Assembly (NCBI GenBank): GCA_964535875.1
Contig: CAZHUE010000095.1
Location: forward strand, 1 to 9,960
Direction of reading: 5' to 3'
From: QPIN01 sp964535875
GTDB lineage: Bacteria > Pseudomonadota > Gammaproteobacteria > Methylococcales > Methylomonadaceae
DNA length: 9,960 bases
The translations under genes and the position numbers were made by a program. Under the pieces are notes generated by a model, which saw only the letters and a program-made list of their open reading frames with translations, was not told the DNA's origin and searched no databases. Numbering within the stretch: position 1 is the first letter of the stretch; the number at the start of each line of letters is the position of its first letter. Positions 1 through 7,812 of this stretch are shown here, piece by piece.

Positions 1-13
1 TATCAGAGATAAT

Positions 14-93
14 ACCAGCGCGCCATTGCTCATTTTTGGATTCAGGGAACGTCCTGTCCCCAGAATGCAAAAAATGAGCAATGGCGCGCTGGT
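14..93. repeat. Near-perfect 80-base palindromic hairpin (REP/MITE-like)
   Basis: Positions 14-37 are the exact reverse complement of 70-93 (24 bp, beginning ACCAGCGCGCCATTGC). With one extra base the pairing continues inward: ATTCAGGGA (40-48) pairs imperfectly with the stretch at 57-66 (TCCCCAGAAT), leaving a loop of about 8 bases (ACGTCCTG). The arms are GC-rich against AT-rich surroundings. It lies downstream of the hemerythrin gene, and no transposase is visible in the window. A T-rich stretch follows on the plus strand (ATTTTATTGGGTTTT), but there is no clean U tract, so a terminator role is possible but unproven. A dispersed repeat of REP or MITE type is the best reading; family membership was not tested. 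Confidence 0.75.
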
Positions 94-190
94 GAGATTT
101 TATTGGGTTTTATGTCCGTCAATACAATTTTGATGGGAGCACTAGGGTTTTTCAATATTTCGTTTTTTCAAAAATATAGAAATGAGATAG

Positions 191-712
191 TCAAGCAGTT
201 AAATGCCTTAATTCAGCCATTTTTTGTCCTGCTTGTCTCCTTTGTTCAGCAGTAAGTATTTTTTTTATTTGCGGTGCGAAATCTTCATCTTCTCGGGTTA
301 AATGATCTCTTAGAATTTTTTCAAAGTCTATAGTGAGGTGTAAGAAGTGATCATAGTTTGTGATATTTTCGGGGTGATTGAGTCTTTTAGCTAATTCTGC
401 CCAGGTAGTTTCTATTTCTTCATGATCCATGATTAAGCGTTCGATCATGCCGATGACTAAGCTTGACTGGTCAACCAAAAGAGGAAAAAGTGCTTCTTCT
501 TCATCTTTATGATGTAAATGTGTAGCATGTGAGTAGTGACAATACATATCCATACATTGGTTGGCCAACTCTTCTGTCATTCCTTGTTGTTTAATTTGTT
601 TTGCTAATTTAATTAATAAAAGCCCTCTAGCGAGAAAGTCTTGGTGATAGTCTGAAATGACTTGTAAGCCACTTGAAAAATCAGTGGCTGGGTCGATAAA
701 TTTAAATTCCAT
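191..712 (-). CDS. Hemerythrin HHE domain-containing protein
   Basis: A soluble 173-residue protein with no signal peptide or membrane segment, so probably cytoplasmic. It shows the ligand pattern of the hemerythrin/HHE di-iron four-helix bundle: H23 in DYHQD, a His-rich stretch H59, H62, H65, H67, H68 running into an acidic run EEE (71-73) and FP, H97-E98 in MDHEEIE, and H137 followed by E141/D142 in RDHLTREDEDFAP. The family binds a non-heme di-iron centre and members bind O2, sense oxygen or NO, or handle iron. Which of these applies cannot be read from the sequence. It lies 220 bases beyond narI on the same strand, across a repeat, so co-transcription is doubtful. The ATG at 712 lacks a visible Shine-Dalgarno sequence; the next internal Met is residue 45, after the first His ligand, so 712 is the sensible start. 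Confidence 0.88.
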   Translation of the reverse strand: MEFKFIDPATDFSSGLQVISDYHQDFLARGLLLIKLAKQIKQQGMTEELANQCMDMYCHYSHATHLHHKDEEEALFPLLVDQSSLVIGMIERLIMDHEEIETTWAELAKRLNHPENITNYDHFLHLTIDFEKILRDHLTREDEDFAPQIKKILTAEQRRQAGQKMAELRHLTA

Positions 713-732
713 AATAAATAATGTAGTTTATT

Positions 733-761
733 ATTTTATCGTTCCTATGCAAGAGCGTCAC
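733..761 (-). promoter_or_regulatory. Candidate sigma70 promoter of the hemerythrin gene
   Basis: On the minus strand there is a -35-like GTGACG (761-756, four of six matches to TTGACA), a 17-base spacer and a -10-like TAAAAT (738-733, five of six). Transcription would start near 726, giving a leader of about 14 bases before the ATG at 712, consistent with the missing ribosome binding site. The -35 half and the spacer lie inside the repeat at 738-906. Matches this weak occur by chance in AT-rich DNA, so this is a candidate only. Confidence 0.35.
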
Positions 762-906
762 TGCCATTAAGTTAACTGTAGATTGGGTAAGCGATAGCGT
801 AACCCGACAAGCCTTTGGACAATGGTGGATTACGCTACTACTCATCCACCCTACATATAGCAAAAACTCTTAACTTAATGGAGGTGATGCAGAGCGTGGG
901 AACGAT
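738..906. repeat. Composite inverted-repeat element (MITE-like) between narI and the hemerythrin gene
   Basis: The outer ends are inverted repeats: ATCGTTCC (738-745) pairs with GGAACGAT (899-906), and the 12-mer CCATTAAGTTAA (764-775) pairs exactly with 870-881. Inside lie two smaller hairpin units, GGGTAAGCGATAGCGTAACC (785-804) and a stem GGTGGAT (824-830) with ATCCACC (844-850). A near direct repeat, ATGCAAGAGCGT (about 748-759) and ATGCAGAGCGT (887-897), breaks the symmetry of the outer arms. There is no open reading frame, so it is non-autonomous. From memory, GATTGGGT...GCGTAACCC and AGAGCGTGGGAACGA motifs recur in many gammaproteobacterial genomes; I could not check this. It may end or stabilise the nar transcript, but there is no U tract. 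Confidence 0.7.
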
Positions 907-932
907 TTATGATTTAGTGGGAGCAATAAGGG

Positions 933-1628
933 TTATCTTTGCTTTACAAATTTAGTTCTAACAATTTGGTAAGGCCTAAACATATAACCTAAAGGCATAC
1001 TCCAGACATGTACTAAACGGCTAAACGGAAACAGCAAGAAAACAGACATGCCTAAAAACAAATGCAGTTTGTAAATCCAGCCAACACCATCTAATAGTGA
1101 CGCATCTGCATTTAGAGATAATGTTGCTTGCGCCCAGTTTGACAAGGCAATCATTGCCGAGGTGTCTCCACCAAAGGCATGATAAATTGAAACAGGGATA
1201 GTCATTAATCCTACAGCTAATGTACCTAATATCCAGTTAAGAATAAACAGATCCATAAAACGGCTGTTTGCTCTGACTCGTGGGTGAAACATACGGCGTT
1301 TCCATAAAATTACGCCACCCATCATGCATATAGAGCCAAAGGCTGCGCCTGCCGAAATAGCAACAATTTGATGCATCATATCAGAGATGCCCATGGCTAA
1401 AAACCATGAATGCGGTGTAACCAGTCCTGCAAAATGTCCAAAAAATAAAGCGATCACGCCAATATGAAATAAAATACTGCCTTTTTGCAGTTGTTCCTTT
1501 TCAAATATCTGGCTGGAATCGGCTTTCCAGGTGTATTGTTCTCTATCAAAACGAATCCAACTGCCCACAAAAAATGTGGTCAGGGCGATATAGGGATAAA
1601 TCCCGAAGAGTAAATTAGATAAATTCAT
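933..1628 (-). CDS. narI: Respiratory nitrate reductase gamma subunit (cytochrome b), NarI
   Basis: The membrane anchor of the NarGHI complex, which oxidises quinol and passes electrons through two hemes b to NarH. The 231 residues (E. coli NarI has 225) contain five hydrophobic helices at about 5-25, 50-70, 84-108, 124-148 and 184-206. Heme-ligand histidines are visible at H55 (LFHIG), H65 (FGHFAG), H189 (KLHLFLG) and H207 (RLVHVWS), the counterparts of E. coli H56, H66, H187 and H205. The N-terminus starts directly in the first helix, as usual for the family. Its AGGA ribosome site overlaps the narJ stop, and the start codon lies 8 bases after that stop, so narJ and narI are translated from one message. 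It is the last gene of the nar cluster. Confidence 0.97.
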   Translation of the reverse strand: MNLSNLLFGIYPYIALTTFFVGSWIRFDREQYTWKADSSQIFEKEQLQKGSILFHIGVIALFFGHFAGLVTPHSWFLAMGISDMMHQIVAISAGAAFGSICMMGGVILWKRRMFHPRVRANSRFMDLFILNWILGTLAVGLMTIPVSIYHAFGGDTSAMIALSNWAQATLSLNADASLLDGVGWIYKLHLFLGMSVFLLFPFSRLVHVWSMPLGYMFRPYQIVRTKFVKQR

Positions 1629-1636
1629 AATTAGTC

Positions 1637-2164
1637 CTATGCTGCAATGTCTTCAACATGTCCGTGACGCTCCACCATTCTGACTAAGGGTGCGTATGGA
1701 CTTTCATTTTTTTCCAGATTACTGGCGATAATCTCTGCGGCTTGTGATGTTTGTTGCAAAAATGCTTGGGCACTTGGTTTATCATCCATCGTAGAGACAT
1801 ATTCCAGAATCAAGGGCAGATAATCAGGTAGTTCACCATCACCAATTTCAAAGCCTGTTGATTTGTAGAGTTCTGACAACTGAATGAGAGCTGGCCCTCT
1901 GTCTCTGTCTTGTTCATCAAATAAATGATACGTCAGGTAAAGAGAATTCTCTGCTGTCATATCAAAGTTATCAACGTATTCTGCCTGAAATTTAGTAAGT
2001 GACAAGCTGGATGCCCACTGAATAAACCCTGATAATATTTTTTTATCTTCAGCTGATAAATCAGGTAACTCATTAATGAGTTGATTCAGCTTACCCCAAT
2101 GGTCGGTCAAATCTTTTTTTGGATATTCCAGCAGAACGGAAAGTAGTTTGTAGATTTGGGTCAT
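1637..2164 (-). CDS. narJ: Nitrate reductase assembly chaperone NarJ (short form)
   Basis: A cytoplasmic chaperone of the TorD/DmsD/NarJ family that binds apo-NarG and supports cofactor insertion and membrane docking; it is not part of the final enzyme. Family marks are LLEYP near the N-terminus, YHLFDEQDRDRGPAL at about residues 79-93 (E. coli has FEHVHGESRDRGQAM) and ELPDYLPLILEYVS at about 111-124, the strongest NarJ signature. It is 175 residues long, against 236 in E. coli. Similarity runs to about the NESPYAPLV segment and then the protein ends, lacking the roughly 60-residue E. coli tail. The ATG overlaps the narH stop as ATGA, with a GGAGAG ribosome site inside the end of narH, showing translational coupling. 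Confidence 0.95.
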   Translation of the reverse strand: MTQIYKLLSVLLEYPKKDLTDHWGKLNQLINELPDLSAEDKKILSGFIQWASSLSLTKFQAEYVDNFDMTAENSLYLTYHLFDEQDRDRGPALIQLSELYKSTGFEIGDGELPDYLPLILEYVSTMDDKPSAQAFLQQTSQAAEIIASNLEKNESPYAPLVRMVERHGHVEDIAA

Positions 2165-3732
2165 GCTTTCTCTCCATCAGAACGTTTAGCCGCTGGGTGA
2201 TAACGCACAAAATCCAGATTATCTTCGGTCTTTTTACGTTTATCAGGAAATAATGATGCCTCAGGGCTGATACTGCACCCGTCATTACCAAAGCTGAAAC
2301 CATTTTGACCTTGAAAGGTATGGAAATCTTCTTGCATTAACTCTTCATGGCTGGTTGGAATCACAAAGCGGTCTTCGTAATTAGCAATTGCCATATAGCG
2401 ATACATTTCATTTACTTGATCTTCGCTTAATCCGACTTCTTCCAATACGGCTAAATCAGTTTTACCTTCAACATTTTTAGAACGATAAAAGCTACGCATG
2501 GCAATCATACGTTTTAAAGCGGCAACAATTGGTTTTTCATCGCCTGCAGTGAACATGTTTGCCAGATATTTCATCGGTAAACGCATGGTCTCTATGCTTG
2601 GAATCGCACCATCCGACATGGTGGATAAATTACCTTGATCAATTTGTGATTGCACAGGTGATAGAGGTGGAACATACCAAACCATTGGCATGGTACGGAA
2701 TTCAGGATGTAATGGAAACGCTACTTTCCAATCTACGATTAATTTATAAATTGGTGATTGACGTGCTGCCTCCATCCATGATTCAGGAATACCATCTTCT
2801 TTCGCTTGTTTAATCACTTCTGGGTCGTTTGGGTCTAGAAATATATCCAGTTGAGCCTGATATAAATCCTGATCATTTTCAACAGATGCTAATTCCTCAA
2901 TACGATCAGCATCATAAAGCATCACGCCGTTGTAACGAATACGACCGACACAAGATTCTGAACAAACTGTTGGTAAACCAGATTCTACCCGTGGATAACA
3001 GCCCGTACATTTTTCAGCTTTGCCTGATTCCCAGTTGTAAAACATTTTTTTATACGGACAAGCACTGATACACATGCGCCAGCTTCGGCATTTGTCCTGG
3101 TCAACTAATACAATCCCGTCTTCTTCACGTTTATATAGAGAACCGGAAGGGCAGGCGGCTACACAAGCCGGATTAATACAGTGATTACACATGCGCGGCA
3201 AATACATCATGAATGTTTGTTCAAACTCGCCATATATCTGCTTTTCCATCTCGCTAAAGTTGACATCGACACTACGATGTTTGAACTTGCCGCCTAAATC
3301 ATCTTCCCAGTTGGGTCCCCATTCAATTTTCTCCATGCGAGAACCGTCTACTAAAGAACGGGGTCTTGCCGTCGGCGTTGCTTCAACTAACTCACTATTT
3401 TGTAATGTTGCGTAATCATAAGTAAATGGCTCGTAGTAATCATCAATCGTCGGCATATTGGGATTCATAAAGATATTCTTTAGAATACTGCGGCGACTAC
3501 CTGATTTTAATTGCAGTTTGCCTTTTTCTAAAATCCAACCACCATTCCATTTCTCCTGGTCTTCCCAGTTTTTTGGATAGCCTATACCAGGTTTTGTTTC
3601 AACATTGTTAAACCAGGCATACTCAATCCCTTTACGGTTTGTCCAAACATTTTTACAAGTCACTGAGCAGGTGTGGCAACCGATACATTTATCGAGATTC
3701 ATCACCAGTGAAAAATTTGCGCTTACTTTCAT
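2161..3732 (-). CDS. narH: Respiratory nitrate reductase beta subunit (iron-sulfur), NarH
   Basis: The electron-transfer subunit between NarI hemes and NarG; 523 residues, against 512 in E. coli. All four cluster-binding groups are present: C16, C19, C22, C26 (CIGCHTCSVTC); C182, C185, C190, C194 (CNHCINPACVAACP); C215, C221, C225 with W218 in place of the fourth Cys (CRSWRMCISACP); and C242, C245, C257, C261. The Cys-to-Trp change is the known NarH feature that gives one [3Fe-4S] cluster beside three [4Fe-4S] clusters. There is no signal peptide, which fits a subunit facing the cytoplasm. The start lies 3 bases after the narG stop; a GGAG about 10 bases upstream is within the narG end. The stop overlaps the narJ start. 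Confidence 0.98.
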   Translation of the reverse strand: MKVSANFSLVMNLDKCIGCHTCSVTCKNVWTNRKGIEYAWFNNVETKPGIGYPKNWEDQEKWNGGWILEKGKLQLKSGSRRSILKNIFMNPNMPTIDDYYEPFTYDYATLQNSELVEATPTARPRSLVDGSRMEKIEWGPNWEDDLGGKFKHRSVDVNFSEMEKQIYGEFEQTFMMYLPRMCNHCINPACVAACPSGSLYKREEDGIVLVDQDKCRSWRMCISACPYKKMFYNWESGKAEKCTGCYPRVESGLPTVCSESCVGRIRYNGVMLYDADRIEELASVENDQDLYQAQLDIFLDPNDPEVIKQAKEDGIPESWMEAARQSPIYKLIVDWKVAFPLHPEFRTMPMVWYVPPLSPVQSQIDQGNLSTMSDGAIPSIETMRLPMKYLANMFTAGDEKPIVAALKRMIAMRSFYRSKNVEGKTDLAVLEEVGLSEDQVNEMYRYMAIANYEDRFVIPTSHEELMQEDFHTFQGQNGFSFGNDGCSISPEASLFPDKRKKTEDNLDFVRYHPAAKRSDGEKA

Positions 3733-3735
3733 TGT

Positions 3736-6700
3736 CTATTTCTCCGATTCATCTGTGCATGTATAAGGTGCTTGTGGAACGCCGTCTGGATTGAGTTGCT
3801 TTTCTCTTTCATCCGTTAGCGGTTCTTCTAGCCATTCAATATCCTGATCTTCAATTTTATGCAAGATGACGTACTCATCACGTTGTGAGCCAACCGTGCC
3901 GTAATAGTTAAAACCATAACTTAGTTGGGCATAGCCACCAATCATATGAGTCGGTTTAACGGTAACACGAGTCACACTGTTTAAAATTCCACCTCGTTTG
4001 CCCGTAGTATTAGAACCCGGTACGTTGACATTTTTTTCTTGTGCGTGATACATCATCGCCATGCCATCAGGAATACGCTGACTCACGACGGCACGGGCAA
4101 TGGTTGCACCATTAATATTTAATGCTTCCACCCAGTCGTTATCTTCAATGCCTACTTTTTCAGCATCCGTTTCAGAAATCCAAAGATGTGGACCACCACG
4201 GGATAATGTCAACATGCGGTGATTGTCATGATAGGTGCTGTGGATTCCCCATTTACCATGCGGTGTTATCCAATTCAGTTTTAGGTGCGGTTTTTCACCT
4301 ATTTTTTTCATCATTTCAGCAGTCGATAACATATTAACCGCTGGTTTGTAGGTACAAAATTCTTCACCAAAATCACGCATCCATTGATGATCTTGATAAA
4401 ACTGGGCGCGCCCCGTAATAGTCCTGAAAGGGATATGCTCGTGGATATTGGTATAACAGGCGTTATAACTGACTGTTTCAGATTCAATACCACTCCATGT
4501 TGGGGCAGTAATAATCTTACGAGGCTGTGCTTTAATATCTCGGAAGGTGATTTTGTCATCTTCGCGAGACAGTGCTAAATGCCTATGGTCTACACCTGTC
4601 TTCTTACCTAGAGAATCCCATGATCTAACTGCTACCTCACCATTTGTTTCAGGTGCTAAAGCCAAGATGCTTTCACAGACAAAAATATCTTCTTCTAAAG
4701 AAGGCATGCCCTTAGAAACACCTTCTTCTTTAATGGTGTAATTTATGTCTTTAAGATGCTCGTATTCTTTTTTTGTATCCCAATCAATTCCTTTAATGTT
4801 ATTACCCTGCTGAGGCAATAAAGGGCCTAATGCGGTGAATTTTTTGTAGGTATCAGCAAAGCTACGCTCTACAACTTTTAGGATAGGTAAGGTTTTACCC
4901 GGAATCGGCTCACATTCACCGCGCTTCCAGTCTTTAACGTCTAAAGCTTGAGCAATTTCGGCAGGTGTATCATGTAGAATTGGCATTGCGACCAAGTCTT
5001 TTTGAGTACCTAAATGCTTTTCTGCTAATTCTGAGAATGATTTGGCGATTGTTTTAAAAATTTGCCAATCAGAACGCGATTCCCAACCCGGATCAACTGC
5101 TTGAGTTAATGGGTGGATAAAAGGGTGCATATCAGTGGTATTTAAATCGTTTTTCTCGTACCAAGTCGCAGTGGGTAAGACGATGTCTGAATAAGCGCCT
5201 GTTGAATTTAAACGGAAGTTAATATCCACCATTAAATCGAGTTTGGCGATGGGTGCATCTTTATGCCATTTTATTTCCTGGCCTTTCGCTTCAGGTAATA
5301 CATCTTGCATTACGCCATTTTGTGCGCCCAGTAGATGTTTAAGGAAATATTCATGTCCTTTCGCGCTACAGCCAATCAAGTTTGCACGCCAGACAAACAA
5401 GTTGCGAGGGTGGTTTTCTGGAGCATCAATATCTTCTGCTGCAAATTTAAGATCACCTGATTTAAGTTGTTTAACAACATAATCAGCCACGCCTTTTTCA
5501 TCTTTAGCACCTGCGGACTCTGCTTCTTTAACAATATCCATCGGGTTTTTATTAAAGTGGGGAGCAGAAGGTAACCAGCCTAAACGCTGAGAAACCACAT
5601 TATAATCAGCCAGATTATGACCTTTATAATTTTTCTGTGCAGTTGAAGAGAGCAGGGCATCCGCTTCTAATTTTTCATAACGCCATTGGTCAGTATGAAA
5701 ATAGAAATACGTCGTACCATTCATGTGGCGAGGAGGTTTTTGCCAATCTAGCGCAAACGCGATGGGTGCCCAGCCTGCTTGTGGACGCAACTTTTCCTGC
5801 CCAACATAATGACACCAACCACCACCACTTTGACCGATACAACCACACATGTGGAGTAAGTTCATAATGGAGCGGTAATGCATATCATTGTGATACCAAT
5901 GATTTAGACCTGCCCCTAAGATTACCATGGATTTGCCCATGGTTTTTGCCGCATTATCTGCAAATTCATGTCCACTACGGATAATATCAGCTTGTTTAAC
6001 GCCGGTAATTTTTTCTGCCCATGCAGGTGTGTTGGGGATGCTGGCATCATCAAAACCTGATGCAATATCACCGCCTAAACCTCGGTCAATTCCGTACTGT
6101 GCCAGTTGCAAATCAAACACAGTAGCAACCAGAACTTCTTTACCGTTGAGTTTTAATTTTTTAACAGGGACGTTGCGTTTCATTGGCACGTCAACACCCG
6201 TTTGAAAGTCAGGCATTAATACTTCAACTACGTCATCTTTATCAAAAATCAGACTTAAACGAGGTTTAGTGTCTCTTCTGCCTTTTTTAGGTAATAAGTT
6301 CCATTTTCCTTCTTCCCCCCAGCGAAAACCAACTGAGCCATTAGGCGCAAGCACATCGCCTGTTTTCTCATCAATAATCACCGTTTTCCATTCAGGATTA
6401 TTTTTTTCGCCCAATGAATCATCAAAATCAGAAGCACGAGCGAAACGCCCACTAATGTATGATTTTTTGTGTTTATCTAATATGACCAGCATCGGCATAT
6501 CGGTATAGGTTCTTGCGTATTCCTCAAAATATGGATCTTGCGAATCTATATAAAACTGTTTTAAGGCAACATGACCCATTGCCAGAAATATAGCGGCATC
6601 CGTACCTTGTTTAGCAGGCATCCATAAATCAGCAAATTTCACATATTCAGCATAATCAGGAGAGATGGCAACAATTTTTGTTCCTTTGTACCGCACTTCT

Positions 6701-7506
6701 GAATAAAAATGTGCATCAGGTGTACGTGTCATCGGTAGATTAGAACCCGCCACAACTATATAAGTGGAGTTATACCAGTCTGCTGATTCAGGTACGTCAG
6801 TTTGCTCACCCCAAGTTTGTGGTGAAGCAGGAGGTAAATCGCAGTACCAATCATAAAAGGATAAAACAGCGCCTCCGATTAATGATAAGTAGCGACTACC
6901 AGCCGCATAACTAATCATCGACATGGCTGGAATAGGAGAAAATCCAGCGATTCTATCTGGTCCGTGGGTTTTTGCCGTATAAATATTAGAAGCTGCAATA
7001 ATTTCTGAGATTTCTTCCCAGTCAACCCGAACAAACCCACCTAGTCCTCGGACTGCTGTATATTTTTTGCGTTTTTCAGGGTCTTCCTGAATAGCACCCC
7101 ATGCCTCAACAGGGTCTTTACCTGTATCACGTTCTTCTCTATATAATGAGACAAGGCGCTCCCTGATCAGGGGGTGTTTAACTCGCAGTGGACTGTATAA
7201 ATACCAAGAGAAACTCGCGCCACGTGGACAACCGCGAGGTTCATGGTTAGGCAGGTCAGGACGCGTTCGTGGATAATCGGTTGCCTGCATTTCAAATGCA
7301 ACCAAACCATTTTTAACATGAATATTCCATGAGCAACTTCCTGTACAGTTGACACCATGGGTTGAACGAACAACTTTATCAAAACGCCAACGGTTACGAT
7401 AACCGTCTTCCCATTGGCGGTCTTCGTTAGTGACGATACCATGTTTACCTGAAAAGGTACTTTGGACTTTTTTGAAAAAGTTGAGACGGTCTAAGAAATG
7501 ACTCAT
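3736..7506 (-). CDS. narG: Respiratory nitrate reductase alpha subunit (catalytic, molybdenum), NarG
   Basis: The catalytic subunit of membrane-bound nitrate reductase: it reduces nitrate to nitrite at a molybdenum bis-MGD cofactor on the cytoplasmic side. The 1256 residues match the E. coli size (1247). The FS0 [4Fe-4S] ligands are H50, C54, C58 (STHGVNCTGSCSW) and C93 (EPRGCPRG), at the same numbers as in E. coli. The molybdenum ligand is D223 in YDWYCDLPPASPQTWGEQTD. The N-terminus MSHFLDRLNFFKK resembles the degenerate Tat-like leader of E. coli NarG and lacks a twin-arginine motif. The C-terminal part (from about residue 1110) is the usual dinucleotide-binding domain with NVPGSNTTGKRGGI. 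A strong AGGAG lies 8 bases before the ATG. The reading frame is intact. Confidence 0.98.
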   Translation of the reverse strand: MSHFLDRLNFFKKVQSTFSGKHGIVTNEDRQWEDGYRNRWRFDKVVRSTHGVNCTGSCSWNIHVKNGLVAFEMQATDYPRTRPDLPNHEPRGCPRGASFSWYLYSPLRVKHPLIRERLVSLYREERDTGKDPVEAWGAIQEDPEKRKKYTAVRGLGGFVRVDWEEISEIIAASNIYTAKTHGPDRIAGFSPIPAMSMISYAAGSRYLSLIGGAVLSFYDWYCDLPPASPQTWGEQTDVPESADWYNSTYIVVAGSNLPMTRTPDAHFYSEVRYKGTKIVAISPDYAEYVKFADLWMPAKQGTDAAIFLAMGHVALKQFYIDSQDPYFEEYARTYTDMPMLVILDKHKKSYISGRFARASDFDDSLGEKNNPEWKTVIIDEKTGDVLAPNGSVGFRWGEEGKWNLLPKKGRRDTKPRLSLIFDKDDVVEVLMPDFQTGVDVPMKRNVPVKKLKLNGKEVLVATVFDLQLAQYGIDRGLGGDIASGFDDASIPNTPAWAEKITGVKQADIIRSGHEFADNAAKTMGKSMVILGAGLNHWYHNDMHYRSIMNLLHMCGCIGQSGGGWCHYVGQEKLRPQAGWAPIAFALDWQKPPRHMNGTTYFYFHTDQWRYEKLEADALLSSTAQKNYKGHNLADYNVVSQRLGWLPSAPHFNKNPMDIVKEAESAGAKDEKGVADYVVKQLKSGDLKFAAEDIDAPENHPRNLFVWRANLIGCSAKGHEYFLKHLLGAQNGVMQDVLPEAKGQEIKWHKDAPIAKLDLMVDINFRLNSTGAYSDIVLPTATWYEKNDLNTTDMHPFIHPLTQAVDPGWESRSDWQIFKTIAKSFSELAEKHLGTQKDLVAMPILHDTPAEIAQALDVKDWKRGECEPIPGKTLPILKVVERSFADTYKKFTALGPLLPQQGNNIKGIDWDTKKEYEHLKDINYTIKEEGVSKGMPSLEEDIFVCESILALAPETNGEVAVRSWDSLGKKTGVDHRHLALSREDDKITFRDIKAQPRKIITAPTWSGIESETVSYNACYTNIHEHIPFRTITGRAQFYQDHQWMRDFGEEFCTYKPAVNMLSTAEMMKKIGEKPHLKLNWITPHGKWGIHSTYHDNHRMLTLSRGGPHLWISETDAEKVGIEDNDWVEALNINGATIARAVVSQRIPDGMAMMYHAQEKNVNVPGSNTTGKRGGILNSVTRVTVKPTHMIGGYAQLSYGFNYYGTVGSQRDEYVILHKIEDQDIEWLEEPLTDEREKQLNPDGVPQAPYTCTDESEK

Positions 7507-7592
7507 CGATTTTTCTCCTGGATTATAGGATTTTAAAAATTCTTTTTGTAATGGATTGGTGCAAAATTAGCTTTATAGCACCAATTTGGATA

Positions 7593-7807
7593 GCTAAGGT
7601 ACGAGCAAGTAATAAGTTCGTCAACTGGCGCAGGATTTTTGTTTGTCTTCAACTAACACATGGATGTGTGTAGGAAGAGTACTGCAGGAGCAATTGCCGA
7701 GGTGTGGCAACAGATGCATAGCGAGCTACGCAACTGTTGCCACAACACCGAAGACAGACAAAAATACCAGCTAGTTGTTGAACTTATTTCGTGTACGTTC
7801 CTAAGCA
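7593..7807. repeat. Large imperfect palindromic repeat A with an asymmetric left arm
   Basis: The left arm (about 7593-7650) is an imperfect reverse complement of 7745-7807. Shared blocks read on the plus strand of the left arm are AATAAGTTC (7611-7619), CAACT (7622-7626), ATTTTTGT (7635-7642) and TGTCTTC (7644-7650). The core stem GTGGCAACAG (7704-7713) pairs exactly with CTGTTGCCAC (7734-7743). In the right arm the outer and core blocks are directly joined, while in the left arm they are separated by 7651-7700, about 50 bases with no partner. There is no coding capacity, so it is a MITE-like or REP-like element. Its RNA would fold strongly within the narG leader. Confidence 0.75.
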
Positions 7808-7812
7808 CCTAA

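Noticed and set aside
738..906. Intrinsic terminator of the nar operon
   Set aside because: Hairpins are present, but no U tract follows any of them on the minus strand.
2091..2303. Minus-strand open frame of 70 residues across the narH-narJ junction, and an 82-residue frame inside narG (4311-4559)
   Set aside because: Both lie out of frame within well-supported nar genes and show no family motif.
2559..3415. Plus-strand open frames opposite narH (2559-2813, 2829-3068, 3191-3415) and similar ones opposite narG and narK
   Set aside because: They are antisense shadows of conserved coding sequence with no ribosome sites or recognisable domains.
3736..7506. Tat signal peptide on NarG suggesting a periplasm-facing enzyme
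   Set aside because: The N-terminus lacks twin arginines and matches the vestigial leader of cytoplasm-facing E. coli NarG.
7522..7527. Perfect TATAAT just before narG on the minus strand
   Set aside because: Transcription would start near 7515, inside the AGGAG ribosome site, and there is no good -35. Likely chance in AT-rich DNA.
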